A stretch of DNA of 16,697 nt from the NCBI GenBank assembly GCA_030628305.1, contig DAOVRE010000006.1:1-16697 (forward strand), in the 5' to 3' direction. The notes under the pieces are model-generated. The model saw only the letters and a program-made list of their open reading frames with translations. It did no database searches and was not told where the DNA came from. Source of the stretch: Candidatus Heimdallarchaeota archaeon (lineage in GTDB: Archaea > Asgardarchaeota > Heimdallarchaeia > Heimdallarchaeales > Heimdallarchaeaceae). The position numbers were made by a program, and so were the translations under genes. Positions within the stretch are counted from its first letter, which is position 1; each line of letters begins with the position of its first letter. Shown here in pieces: positions 7,559 to 15,483 of the stretch.

Positions 7559-7566
7559 TTTTTATA
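7559..7566 (+). promoter_or_regulatory. TATA box for the 7594 gene
   Basis: TTTTTATA at 7559-7566 lies about 30 bases upstream of the ATG at 7594, the spacing expected for a leaderless archaeal transcript. Confidence 0.45.
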
Positions 7567-7593
7567 GTATTGTAAGTATAAATAATTAGTATC

Positions 7594-8532
7594 ATGACAA
7601 ATAATTCTGTAAGTGATAAATTAGTTCCTGGTAAAACAATTGAATATATCGAAGGAGAGATTTTATCGATAAAGTTGAGCCAATGGGGAGTTATAGGTCA
7701 GCTAAGAACAGATTTTGGGATATATGATTACAAATTAAAGGAGCCTGAAATGGCAAAAAGAATTCTTGTTGGTATGAAGTTAGAAATAAGTAATGGGTTT
7801 TGTGTTAAAAGTAAAAGCAATAAAATTGTTATTACTGACGGAAAATTTGGTAAAATTAATGTAGGAATAAGAATAGAGGACCATTACCACACTGAGAAAA
7901 ATATAGATATACTACTGACAGGCAATGTAAAGAAATTTAATCAGATAGGGGGGAATTTAGAGGTAGAATTAGAGCTTAGTTATCCAGCTCAAGTAATTAG
8001 AAAGTTTTCAATACCTCTGCAAAAAGAAGAAAATGATTTTGATTTTGCACAAAAATTAGAGAACTCTGCTAATAAAATCATAAGAATAGAAATGGAAAAG
8101 AGTCAGCGAAACGCTGTTTGTTCTATAGAGATACTATCAAAAGACCATTTTTGGTATAGGTTTGAAGAACTAAAGGATGGAAAATTAGAGAATATTACCT
8201 ATTTTTCTCAATTAATAAAGAAACAGAGGGAAGTGGTTGAAGAGTATATTAGAACATTTACCGAACTTCTTTTCAACTTAGGTAAAGATTTGTCAAAAAC
8301 TACTTTAATATCGCTTAGTAACTTGATAAATTCAAAAATTTATGTTGCTGAAGTTAAATTCCCTTATACTTTATTAATATCGGAGAATGATATTGTAAAT
8401 TATCTTGATACTATGCTAGAGTTTAGTAGAAATTTTATCTATGGGTCTGATGTTGTAACACAACCAGATGACTTGTTGACTCTGATAAATAATTTCTTTC
8501 CACCATATGGATTGAAAACAAACAATAATTGA
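7594..8532 (+). CDS. Uncharacterised protein with possible OB-fold domains
   Basis: I do not recognise this 312-residue protein by family. Residues about 12-90 alternate short beta strands in an OB-fold-like order: YIEGEILSIKLSQWGVIGQL, then DFGIYDYKL, then a helix MAKRIL before GMKLEISNGF, and a last strand NKIVITDGKFGKINV. This is the pattern of RPA-like single-strand-binding domains. A second beta-rich block follows at about 105-180 (ILLTGNVKKF and VELELSYPAQVIRKFSIP). The C-terminal third (about 205-312) is mostly helical, with LINNFFPPYG near the end. There is no signal peptide and no membrane segment. It follows tgtA with its own promoter and converges on uS10. Nucleic-acid binding is an inference from fold impression only. 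Confidence 0.75.
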   Translation: MTNNSVSDKLVPGKTIEYIEGEILSIKLSQWGVIGQLRTDFGIYDYKLKEPEMAKRILVGMKLEISNGFCVKSKSNKIVITDGKFGKINVGIRIEDHYHTEKNIDILLTGNVKKFNQIGGNLEVELELSYPAQVIRKFSIPLQKEENDFDFAQKLENSANKIIRIEMEKSQRNAVCSIEILSKDHFWYRFEELKDGKLENITYFSQLIKKQREVVEEYIRTFTELLFNLGKDLSKTTLISLSNLINSKIYVAEVKFPYTLLISENDIVNYLDTMLEFSRNFIYGSDVVTQPDDLLTLINNFFPPYGLKTNNN

Positions 8533-8556
8533 ACAATTGTTAAAAAGAGGAATAAA

Positions 8557-8564
8557 CTTTTTTT
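8557..8564 (+). terminator. T-run terminator between convergent genes
   Basis: CTTTTTTT, with seven T residues at 8558-8564, follows the stop of the 7594-8532 gene by about 25 bases, in the 61-base gap before the convergent uS10 gene. A short palindrome AACAATTGTT lies at 8532-8541. A poly-T tract alone is sufficient for many archaeal terminators. Confidence 0.5.
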
Positions 8565-8593
8565 CGTTCTAATTCTTAAATGAACTTGGAATA

Positions 8594-8908
8594 TTATTTT
8601 CGTTCAATAGCAATTTCAATGTGTACATCCTCAGGAACATGAATCCTCATAAGAAGTCTCATACTCTTTTCTTCTGCATCCATATCGATAATTCTCTTAT
8701 GTAATTTCATTTCTAAATGATCATAAGTTGCAGTTCCATTTCCACAAGGAGATTTTCGAACTGGAATAACAATGCGTTTTGATGGGATTGGTATGGGTCC
8801 TCTAATACGTACTCCTGTTCTTTCTGCGATTTTTTGAATTTGATTACAGATTTTTTGTAGAGATTGTGGATCATTTCCTATCAATTTTATTCTTGCACGT
8901 TGAGCCAT
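8594..8908 (-). CDS. rps10: Small ribosomal subunit protein uS10
   Basis: The protein is 104 residues, the normal archaeal size. It begins MAQRARIKLIGNDPQSLQKI and has the uS10 signatures RIRGPIPIPSKRIVIPVRKSP at about 34-54, MKLHKRIIDM at about 67-76 and the C-terminal VPEDVHIEIAIERK. uS10 sits in the head of the 30S subunit. I place the start at 8908: AGGTG lies about 10 bases upstream in the message, and the in-frame extension (MLLLQKGVA) up to 8935 contains that site. In many archaea rps10 follows the EF-1A gene; here it lies on the minus strand next to a coiled-coil gene and opposite an EF-2-like gene. On the message strand its upstream gap (8909-9005) is T-rich and probably carries a terminator for the gene above and its own promoter. 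Confidence 0.95.
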   Translation of the reverse strand: MAQRARIKLIGNDPQSLQKICNQIQKIAERTGVRIRGPIPIPSKRIVIPVRKSPCGNGTATYDHLEMKLHKRIIDMDAEEKSMRLLMRIHVPEDVHIEIAIERK

Positions 8909-9005
8909 TGCTACACCTTTTTGTAAAAGCAACAAGTTTGTTTTAAGAAGATTTCGTTTTAAGTTTTGTAAAAATAAATAAACAACAAAAAGAAGTTAGA
9001 AAGAA

Positions 9006-9398
9006 TTATTGCGCAGTTTGATGGTCTAAGTTAGTTTCCAACCGTTTTACTCTCTCCTCAAGTATTTGTAATCTTTCCATTATACTAACTATTGTTTCTT
9101 CAATTGCTGACACTTCTGTTTGTTTATCTCTTGAAGCGGTAGCCACCACTTCTTTTAGTAGTATGGAAGCTTGTTCGGTGATGTTTTTGGTTATCTGATC
9201 AAGCAAAAACTCGTTTAAGTATAGATTAACTTCTGAGACTACCGATTTGATGTTATCAAATATCCCTCTTTCAGAAACATCTTTTACAAGTGTTTCAGCT
9301 TCTACTAATCCATCTAGTTTAATCTGTATCATCCATTGACCTTTATCGTTCATTAAAGCTATGGAATATCTAGTTCCAGGGATTTTTGTTTCATACAT
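9006..9398 (-). CDS. Small coiled-coil protein of unknown function
   Basis: This 130-residue protein is not one I recognise. The N-terminal third is a short beta-rich segment (TRYSIALMNDKGQWMIQIKL, about 9-28). It is followed by helices containing VSEVNLYLNEFLLDQITKNI at about 54-73. A C-terminal heptad-repeat coiled coil covers about 97-124 (IMERLQILEERVKRLE). No catalytic motif, signal peptide or membrane span is visible. The start at ATG 9398 is supported by GGTG about 10 bases upstream (GGTGTAATAACATG) and by a TATA-like TTTAATA further up. It is upstream of rps10 on the same strand, 97 bases away, and divergent from the EF-2-like gene, so a role connected with translation is possible by context alone. 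Confidence 0.75.
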   Translation of the reverse strand: MYETKIPGTRYSIALMNDKGQWMIQIKLDGLVEAETLVKDVSERGIFDNIKSVVSEVNLYLNEFLLDQITKNITEQASILLKEVVATASRDKQTEVSAIEETIVSIMERLQILEERVKRLETNLDHQTAQ

Positions 9399-9566
9399 GT
9401 TATTACACCATTTTTTCTTATTAAACTAAATTATTCCAGCAATATTAATCAAAGTCTTACTGCTAACTAATACTATAACTTTCAAATTTAAAACGTTTAC
9501 GGATTTACGTCTTTGATAATAATATCTCTGAGGGTAAATCTTTAAACTGTCGTATATTATAACAAT
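9399..9566. promoter_or_regulatory. Divergent promoter region between the coiled-coil gene and the EF-2-like gene
   Basis: These 168 bases have no open frame. For the plus strand, CTTTAAAC at 9540-9547 lies about 25 bases before ATG 9567, predicting a leaderless EF-2 transcript. For the minus strand, TTTAATAA about 25-30 bases before ATG 9398 and the GGTG ribosome-binding motif serve the coiled-coil gene. I saw no convincing operator-like repeat in between. Confidence 0.45.
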
Positions 9567-11567
9567 ATGCTCATGAGCAAATACGTAGAGAACGTGTCAT
9601 CTTCCATGCAAGATAAAGCAATGATACGTAATGTAAGTATTATAAGCCACGTTGATCATGGCAAAACAACTTTGTCTGATCATCTTTTACAAGCAGGGGG
9701 TTTGATTTCACAAACAATGGCAGGGACTGCAAGAGCACTTGATTACCTTGATGAGGAACAGAAAAGAGGAATAACTATCAAGACTGCTAATATATCTATA
9801 GTATACCAACATAACAATATTTCACATTTGATTAATCTAGTAGATACACCTGGTCATGTTGACTTCTCAGGAATGGTTTCGCAAGCATTACGTTTAGTGG
9901 ATGGTGCAATTATCGTAGTAGACGCTGTTGAGCAAATTATGGCTCAAACTGAATCAGTAATTAGGCAAGCGATGGGAGAGTGTCTACGTCCGATATTATT
10001 CATAAATAAGATTGATCGATTAATAAACGAGCTCAAATTGCCCAAAAAGGAGATAGAAGTTAGAATAAACAACATAGTTCAAATGGTTAATGAGTTAATA
10101 AATCAATATGCCCACGCTCAATTTAGAGAAAGGTGGAAGGTTAAATTTGATAATGGAACTGTAATAATTGGGTCGGCATTAAATGGTTGGGCAATATCAG
10201 CATATTCCAAAAATGCTCCCTTATTTGAGGAAATAATTAAACTACACTTGGAAAATAGTTCTAATGAACTGAAAATTAGTTTTCCTATAAAGGAATCAAT
10301 TCTATCTTCCATCATAGAAAACGTTCCTAACCCTAAAGATGCCCAAAAAGACCGTTATAAGCATATAACACAATTCATTGACCAGAAATCTGAGAAGGCA
10401 CTAATAGACTGTGATGATAAAGGTCCTACAATTTTATGTTTAGGGAAGCTATTGTATGAAGATAATAGAGGTTTAATCTCCGTTGTTAGAATCTTCTCAG
10501 GAACAATAAAATCAGGAAGTGTTCTCCTCAATAGAAGGACGGGGGAATCTTCTAGAGTTCAACAAGTTTGTATCTATAAAGGTCAGTCTCTTGTAAAACT
10601 AGATTCAGTTGGAGCAGGTAACATAGCTGTTCTTATTGGAGTTAAAAACGTCCAAATAGGCGATACTATTGTTGATAAAATAGATAAATTCCCTAACATT
10701 CTTTTTAAACAGATATCCTACCTTCAAGAATCAGTTATTTCTAGACGAGTGGAACCAAAAAAGGTATCTGATATACCAAAACTGTTGAAGTTATTGGATA
10801 TACTGGCATTAATTAAACCAAATTTCCACCATTCAACAGATGAGAATACTGGAGAGATGAAAATATTTGGTATTGGAGAACTTCAACTTGAAATTATAAT
10901 TGGTGAAATTGAAAAAAGTAGCATAAAAGTAAATGTTTCAGATCCAGAGGTAACTCTTGTTGAACAAATTGAAAAAGGAGTAATATTAACGAAACAAGAT
11001 CAGCTGGATTTACTACAAATCACTCTTGAATGCAAACCAACAACCCATATAGAAAAAGAATGCATATATTCAGACCATAGAGACAATTATCTAGTAATTG
11101 AGAATAAAATGGGAGGAGAAGAAGTGAATGATTTATTGAAGACAGGTTTTCGAAATGCGATTCTTAAAGGACCTTTACGAAGTTATTTGGTACGAAAACT
11201 AACCGTTATTGTTAAGGAAATTAAAGAAATCAAACCAAACTCTATTAGATATGAAATAATGATTCCTTTAGTAAGAAATGCAATTCATGAAGCTCTTATT
11301 GAAGGTAATGTAGGTATTTATGAACCGATTTATTTATTCTCAATCAATACGCCTCTTCATTATATGGGAGCTGTCTTAGTTGTGATTCAAAGATCCAATT
11401 GTGATATTTCCGAAACAGAACATCATGTTTTACGAACAATAATTAGTGGGGAAATAAGTGTAGAATCATCACTTCAAATAGCATCCGAATTAAGAGGAGC
11501 TTCTGAAGGTTACGCCTTTTGGCAATTTGAATTTCAAGGATATAAGAAAATAAAATCAAATAACTAA
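9567..11567 (+). CDS. fusA: Elongation factor EF-2 family GTPase lacking the diphthamide loop
   Basis: The protein is 666 residues, against about 730 for typical archaeal EF-2. The GTPase motifs are intact: SHVDHGKTT (27-35), switch I with LDEEQKRGITIKTANIS (61-77), DTPGHVDF (93-100) and NKID (147-150). Domains II-V follow in order, ending in MGAVLVVIQ and ASEGYAFWQFEFQGY. In domain IV the tip that normally reads about H-R-G-P/G-x-Q before I-P-A-x-R is replaced by PNSIRYEIMIPLVRNAI (557-573), so the histidine that becomes diphthamide is absent. EF-2 drives ribosomal translocation. This copy may be the sole EF-2 of a lineage without diphthamide, or the EF-2 paralog known from Asgard archaea. 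The ATG at 9573 is a possible alternative start; 9567 fits the TATA spacing. Confidence 0.92.
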   Translation: MLMSKYVENVSSSMQDKAMIRNVSIISHVDHGKTTLSDHLLQAGGLISQTMAGTARALDYLDEEQKRGITIKTANISIVYQHNNISHLINLVDTPGHVDFSGMVSQALRLVDGAIIVVDAVEQIMAQTESVIRQAMGECLRPILFINKIDRLINELKLPKKEIEVRINNIVQMVNELINQYAHAQFRERWKVKFDNGTVIIGSALNGWAISAYSKNAPLFEEIIKLHLENSSNELKISFPIKESILSSIIENVPNPKDAQKDRYKHITQFIDQKSEKALIDCDDKGPTILCLGKLLYEDNRGLISVVRIFSGTIKSGSVLLNRRTGESSRVQQVCIYKGQSLVKLDSVGAGNIAVLIGVKNVQIGDTIVDKIDKFPNILFKQISYLQESVISRRVEPKKVSDIPKLLKLLDILALIKPNFHHSTDENTGEMKIFGIGELQLEIIIGEIEKSSIKVNVSDPEVTLVEQIEKGVILTKQDQLDLLQITLECKPTTHIEKECIYSDHRDNYLVIENKMGGEEVNDLLKTGFRNAILKGPLRSYLVRKLTVIVKEIKEIKPNSIRYEIMIPLVRNAIHEALIEGNVGIYEPIYLFSINTPLHYMGAVLVVIQRSNCDISETEHHVLRTIISGEISVESSLQIASELRGASEGYAFWQFEFQGYKKIKSNN

Positions 11568-11812
11568 TATTTTTTATTGTCTATTTGAAGTTAATTAGAA
11601 AGTCTAAAATTTAGATATTTGAAATTTAGTATAAATATAGAATACTGAAATAATACGTGTAGAATACAGAAAGAATCAATGAAAGATATGGTGTTTCTAA
11701 TATAATTGAACAAAAGATAATATAGGTGGCTCAGAACTCAAGATCCTCAACATCAAGTTCAGTAAAGGGTTAGATTCGTCATTGCCAAATAAAAATACTA
11801 TGTCTTACTTTT
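11568..11812. terminator. Intergenic region between convergent genes, with T-run terminator
   Basis: The 245-base gap between the EF-2-like gene and the amidohydrolase gene begins with TATTTTTTATTG (T run 11570-11575), a likely terminator for EF-2. The rest is AT-rich with no open frame, tRNA-like cloverleaf or box C/D pattern that I could find. Confidence 0.4.
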
Positions 11813-13126
11813 TTATTTTCCCATTCCAGTAATAATTCTTTCAGAAATCTTTGAGCATTGCTCAAGTATTCTTTCTTTATTCAATGTTTTATGCTTCCTA
11901 TTTTCATAAACTATCTTGCCATTGATGATAAGATCTGTAACGTCTGAACTAGATGAAGAATATATGATATTAGATAAGATATTATTTTGAGGCCAGGAGT
12001 GACTCCTTTCAAGAGAGAGAATGGTGATATCGGCTATTGAATTATTAGAAATGCCCCTTGAGTCGACACCTAGAGCTTTCATACCATTAACAGTACCTAA
12101 TTGAAGTGTTTGTGAATTTTCTAGAACTTTAGGGTTGTTAGATTTATATTTCTGAAGCATTGCTGAAGTAGATATTTCTTCAAGCATCCCAAGATCATTA
12201 TTAGAGGCATTGCCATCTGTACCTACTGCAACATTAATCCCTAAATCAAGATAATTGTGAATCGGTGCAATCCCACTAGCCATCTTGAGATTAGATTGGG
12301 GGTTATGTAAAACAGTAAAGTCTGTTTCTTTCATAATCTTCCAATCGTTGTTTGAAGTATCTACACAATGAGCAGCCAAGATTTTACCCTTTGTTAAACC
12401 AAGTTTATGTATATATTCAATAGGTGACATACCAAAAATTTCTAGAGCCTCTTCAACTTCTCTTTTTGTTTCACTAAGATGAATATGGATTGGTAAAGAA
12501 TTCTTGAGAGCTAAATCCTTTACTTTGTGCATATAATCCTCTGGAACTGTATACGGAGCATGTGGTCCTATACCAAAATTAACTAATCGATTTTTGTTTG
12601 GGAATTTGCTGTTTAGTAGATTAGAAACATGTTTCCAAGTATTTTCAAGACTACCTGATTCCGGGGTATTATCAAAAACTGATGGACAAATTAACGCTCG
12701 TATTTTAGCTTCTTTCGCCGCTTTTTCGATAGATTCTGCGTAAAAGTACTGATCTATAAAACCTGATGATCCAGATTCAATCAATTCAAGACAACCCAAG
12801 AGAGTGCCATAGTAAGCATCCTCGGGAGTCATTTGACGTTCAAAGGGCCAAATGTAATCATTTAACCAAGTCATCAATTTTTCATTATCACAAATCCCTC
12901 TTAACAATGTTTCAGGAATGTGAGTATGTGAATTTACTAAGGAAGGAATTACAATGTGATTTTTGCGTTCTAGCTTGTCATGACCAGACACTAACTTCTT
13001 AACGTCCCCTGCTTTTCCAACCGCAACAATCTTATTATTTTCAATAAGAATGCCACCTTGTTTGATTACTTTATTGCAAGTTGATCCTGATACAATAAAC
13101 TTAGATTCAATAAATAACTCACTCAT
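11813..13126 (-). CDS. mtaD: Amidohydrolase, 5'-methylthioadenosine/S-adenosylhomocysteine deaminase type
   Basis: The protein (437 residues from ATG 13126) is a metal-dependent TIM-barrel deaminase of the TrzA/AtzB/MtaD group. Metal ligands and substrate motifs are in place: NSHTHIPE (His 67, 69), GIGPHAPYT (about 185-193), IHIHLSET (His 216, Glu 219), AAHCV (His 253), LHNPQSNLKMASG (about 273-285) and GTDGNASNND (Asp 304). The short N-terminal and C-terminal beta parts form the usual small sandwich domain. Family members deaminate adenosyl groups of MTA, SAH or 5'-deoxyadenosine, feeding methionine and SAM by-product recycling; the exact substrate cannot be read from the sequence. The GTG at 13132 is an alternative start two codons upstream. 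It lies 70 bases downstream of orc1 on the same strand but has its own TATA-like TTTTTAG upstream. Confidence 0.85.
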   Translation of the reverse strand: MSELFIESKFIVSGSTCNKVIKQGGILIENNKIVAVGKAGDVKKLVSGHDKLERKNHIVIPSLVNSHTHIPETLLRGICDNEKLMTWLNDYIWPFERQMTPEDAYYGTLLGCLELIESGSSGFIDQYFYAESIEKAAKEAKIRALICPSVFDNTPESGSLENTWKHVSNLLNSKFPNKNRLVNFGIGPHAPYTVPEDYMHKVKDLALKNSLPIHIHLSETKREVEEALEIFGMSPIEYIHKLGLTKGKILAAHCVDTSNNDWKIMKETDFTVLHNPQSNLKMASGIAPIHNYLDLGINVAVGTDGNASNNDLGMLEEISTSAMLQKYKSNNPKVLENSQTLQLGTVNGMKALGVDSRGISNNSIADITILSLERSHSWPQNNILSNIIYSSSSSDVTDLIINGKIVYENRKHKTLNKERILEQCSKISERIITGMGK

Positions 13127-13196
13127 TAGCACTCAGTGTGATTCTAAAAACTAAAAAGAAAAGTCTTTCCCTTCCCTGGAATAACAAATAAGTAGT

Positions 13197-14420
13197 TTAT
13201 ATTTCTTCTATATCAAAGATTTTTGACAATCTAAAGTCACTATCTAGTACTTCCCTTACCTGTTTGGATGAAACAGTTAGATGTATCCTTTTAGAGCGAC
13301 CATAACGTCCTTTGCTAATGACTTGAGCTGTAACAATTCCAAGCATATCTAACTCATTAATCAAATCTCCTACTCTTCTTGCTGTTAATTTATCTAATCT
13401 GACTAGCTTACAAATTTTATTGTAAATTTCGTAAACATCTCCTGTGGTGATTTCATCATTCTTTCCTTCACCGAGATAGATTGCCTGTAAAACTGCTTTT
13501 GTTTGAATTGGTAAAGATGTTAAAACCTCAACAACGGTGTTTCTTTCTATTACTTGTTGAGCTTTGCGTACATGAATTTCAGTAATCTTTTCTTCACCAT
13601 TACGCTCAACAAGTTCAGCTGCTACACGTAATAGATCAAGAGATCTTCGAGCATCTCCATGCTGCTGGGCTCCTATGGCCGAGCATAGATTAATTACTCC
13701 AAAATCAAGAACATCTTTGTGAAATGCTATTTTAGCCCTTTGTGTAAGAATATCACGCAACTGTTCTGCGGTATAGGGAGAAAAAACAATTTCCTCTTCG
13801 CTCAAACTACTTCTGATTCTTGGATCTAATACTTCCTTGAAGTTTACATCATTGGTGATGCCTATAATGCTGAGTTTTGAGAAATCTAAATCACTGTTCA
13901 TACGTGTTAAAATGTACAATGATTCAGTACTCTTTTTGTAAAGCATATCAACTTCATCAAGAACAGCAACATGAAGAGTATGAAGTTCGTCTAAAGCATC
14001 TCTAAACTTCTGATAGATGATATCAAAGTGCAAACCTGTAAAAGGAACATTAATTCCAACATCTTCACATAATTGTGTCAAAACACGATATTTTGTATCC
14101 ACGTGCTGACAATTCATATAACTGTATTTAAAAGATAAATTCCTTGAATCTGCTGTTGATTTTAATTTTGACAAGACTTGTTTAGTTACAGCTGTTTTCC
14201 CTGTTCCTGTTGTACCATAGATGAATATGTTAGAAGGTGTGCCACCTTTTAGAGAGGGGGCAAGAATTTTTGCTAACTCTTCAAACTTTTCGCCTCTATG
14301 AGGGAGAATATCAGGAACATGATGAGGACTAAGTACCTCTCTATTGGCAAATATGTTTGCGTCAGCATCCAGATATCTATCAAATATATCATCTATGCTA
14401 TCTGATGATTTTTCATCCAT
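13197..14420 (-). CDS. orc1: Orc1/Cdc6 replication initiator
   Basis: This 407-residue protein is an archaeal origin-binding initiator combining ORC and Cdc6 roles. The AAA+ domain has Walker A YGTTGTGKTA (68-77), Walker B VAVLDEVDML (151-160), sensor 1 GITND (187-191) and the arginine-finger and initiator-specific region VLDPRIRSSL (197-206). The C-terminal winged-helix domain (about 315-400) includes LTARRVGDLINELDMLGIVT, which in known structures contacts the origin box. The start is the ATG at 14420; there is no clear Shine-Dalgarno. A convincing origin recognition box lies about 1.2 kb upstream of the start (15618-15638), the usual arrangement of initiator genes beside the origin they serve. 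The 115-base gap to the winged-helix gene upstream holds no ORB-like sequence. Confidence 0.95.
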   Translation of the reverse strand: MDEKSSDSIDDIFDRYLDADANIFANREVLSPHHVPDILPHRGEKFEELAKILAPSLKGGTPSNIFIYGTTGTGKTAVTKQVLSKLKSTADSRNLSFKYSYMNCQHVDTKYRVLTQLCEDVGINVPFTGLHFDIIYQKFRDALDELHTLHVAVLDEVDMLYKKSTESLYILTRMNSDLDFSKLSIIGITNDVNFKEVLDPRIRSSLSEEEIVFSPYTAEQLRDILTQRAKIAFHKDVLDFGVINLCSAIGAQQHGDARRSLDLLRVAAELVERNGEEKITEIHVRKAQQVIERNTVVEVLTSLPIQTKAVLQAIYLGEGKNDEITTGDVYEIYNKICKLVRLDKLTARRVGDLINELDMLGIVTAQVISKGRYGRSKRIHLTVSSKQVREVLDSDFRLSKIFDIEEI

Positions 14421-14535
14421 TGGTTTCAGCTCGTTGCTACTATGATTTTCAAATGGTTGTTTAACTTTGTCGATAAATGACGTCTATAATGAACGTAAGT
14501 ACACTGAATTAAAGTAAGAGAAATCTAGTGTAAAT

Positions 14536-14850
14536 TCACGCTAATTTGAACAAAACCTTAGGTCTACCTCTTGTAGAGCGGGGGACAGATTCTTTTTTGA
14601 TGACGCCTTTGTTTATGAGTTTTGCCAAGTTATCATATAGAGTAGATCTAGGTATGTGTGTCATAGAGACAATTTGTCCTCTTGTAAGAGGGCCATTATC
14701 TGCAATAAGACTAATAAGAAGATTTTCTAATTCGATTTCATAATCAGTCTCATCAGAGTAAACATATACTCTTCTACTACTTATTACAACCCCTTGAATC
14801 TGTGATTTTTTGCTAATTTTCTTTGTCAATAGGTTCTTACTATGGGCCAT
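14536..14850 (-). CDS. Small winged-helix DNA-binding protein
   Basis: The protein is 104 residues. After a basic N-terminal tail (MAHSKNLLTKKISKKSQ) and a short beta segment, residues about 42-104 form a winged helix-turn-helix: LLISLIADNGPLTRGQIVSM, then the recognition helix HIPRSTLYDNLAKLINKGVI, and the wing SVPRSTRGRPKVLFKL. It would act as a transcription regulator or chromatin-associated factor. GAGTGATAAC just before the ATG at 14850 resembles the GGTGA-type ribosome binding sites used elsewhere in the window. It is on the same strand as orc1, 115 bases upstream, so control of orc1 or co-transcription with it is plausible but unproven. Confidence 0.85.
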   Translation of the reverse strand: MAHSKNLLTKKISKKSQIQGVVISSRRVYVYSDETDYEIELENLLISLIADNGPLTRGQIVSMTHIPRSTLYDNLAKLINKGVIKKESVPRSTRGRPKVLFKLA

Positions 14851-14982
14851 GTTATCACTCTTTGAATTTTTTTCTACGATGTTAGAGGATTTATGTCGAA
14901 TAAATAATTCAATATAACCTACAGAATATCAGAGTAATATCTAAGACTTTTTGTGAGTATGATTATATATACATGACTGAAG

Positions 14983-15330
14983 ATGGCAGTTAATAAAATA
15001 AACAATCTTAGAATTGATATATTAAATGCTATTAATGAAATCGAAAATCGTCTAGAGTTACTAGGAAGAAATGATACAATATTCGGTTTTGTTAGCTCGA
15101 AATACATCAAATGCGGAAAAGTAAATTGTAAGTGTGAACGGGGAGGACAATATATGCATGGACCTTACTACTATCTGCGAATGGAGCCTGAATACAAATA
15201 TAGTAGATATTTAGGTAAGAAGATACCATCAGCAATAACAGAAGGTATTGATATTGGAAAAAAGATCAAAAACTTAAGTGGAAAAAAGAAGAAACTATTA
15301 GAAGCGCTTGAAAACCTGGAAAATATCTGA
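14983..15330 (+). CDS. DUF6788-like small protein
   Basis: The 115-residue protein has a helical N-terminus (about 1-30) and then a compact core: FGFVSSKYIKCGKVNCKCER (about 34-53) followed by HGPYYYLRM and YSRYLGKKIP. The pattern of a Cys-Gly-Lys, Cys-x-Cys and HGPYYY is what I recall of the DUF6788 group, whose role is unknown; the cysteines at 43, 48 and 50 could bind zinc. A Lys-rich helix ends the protein. TATATATA lies at 14965-14972, rather close to the ATG at 14983, so the exact start of transcription is unclear. A T run follows the stop. It lies between the winged-helix/orc1 pair and the candidate origin. Confidence 0.7.
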   Translation: MAVNKINNLRIDILNAINEIENRLELLGRNDTIFGFVSSKYIKCGKVNCKCERGGQYMHGPYYYLRMEPEYKYSRYLGKKIPSAITEGIDIGKKIKNLSGKKKKLLEALENLENI

Positions 15331-15483
15331 CTTTTTTAAATACTAATTTCTTTAATATACTGATAAGCATTGCAAAATGTAATACGTAATAAATACAGCA
15401 TACACAATGAACACACCACTTCACACAGCATGAAAATTGGGCTAAAGACCACCTAATATGCACAGCTGTATGTAACAATTCTT

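Noticed and set aside
11568..11812. Possible tRNA or small RNA gene in the gap between convergent genes
   Set aside because: No acceptor-stem pairing, T-loop GTTCRA pattern in a cloverleaf context, or box C/D motifs were found.
14421..14535. Search for ORB elements directly upstream of orc1
   Set aside because: No CAGTGGAAA or G-string sequence is visible there; the only good match is at 15618-15638.
15266..15478. 70-residue Cys-rich hydrophobic frame on the minus strand at the edge of the origin
   Set aside because: It overlaps the end of the DUF6788-like gene, has no ribosome binding site, and its composition follows from the repeats rather than from protein constraint.
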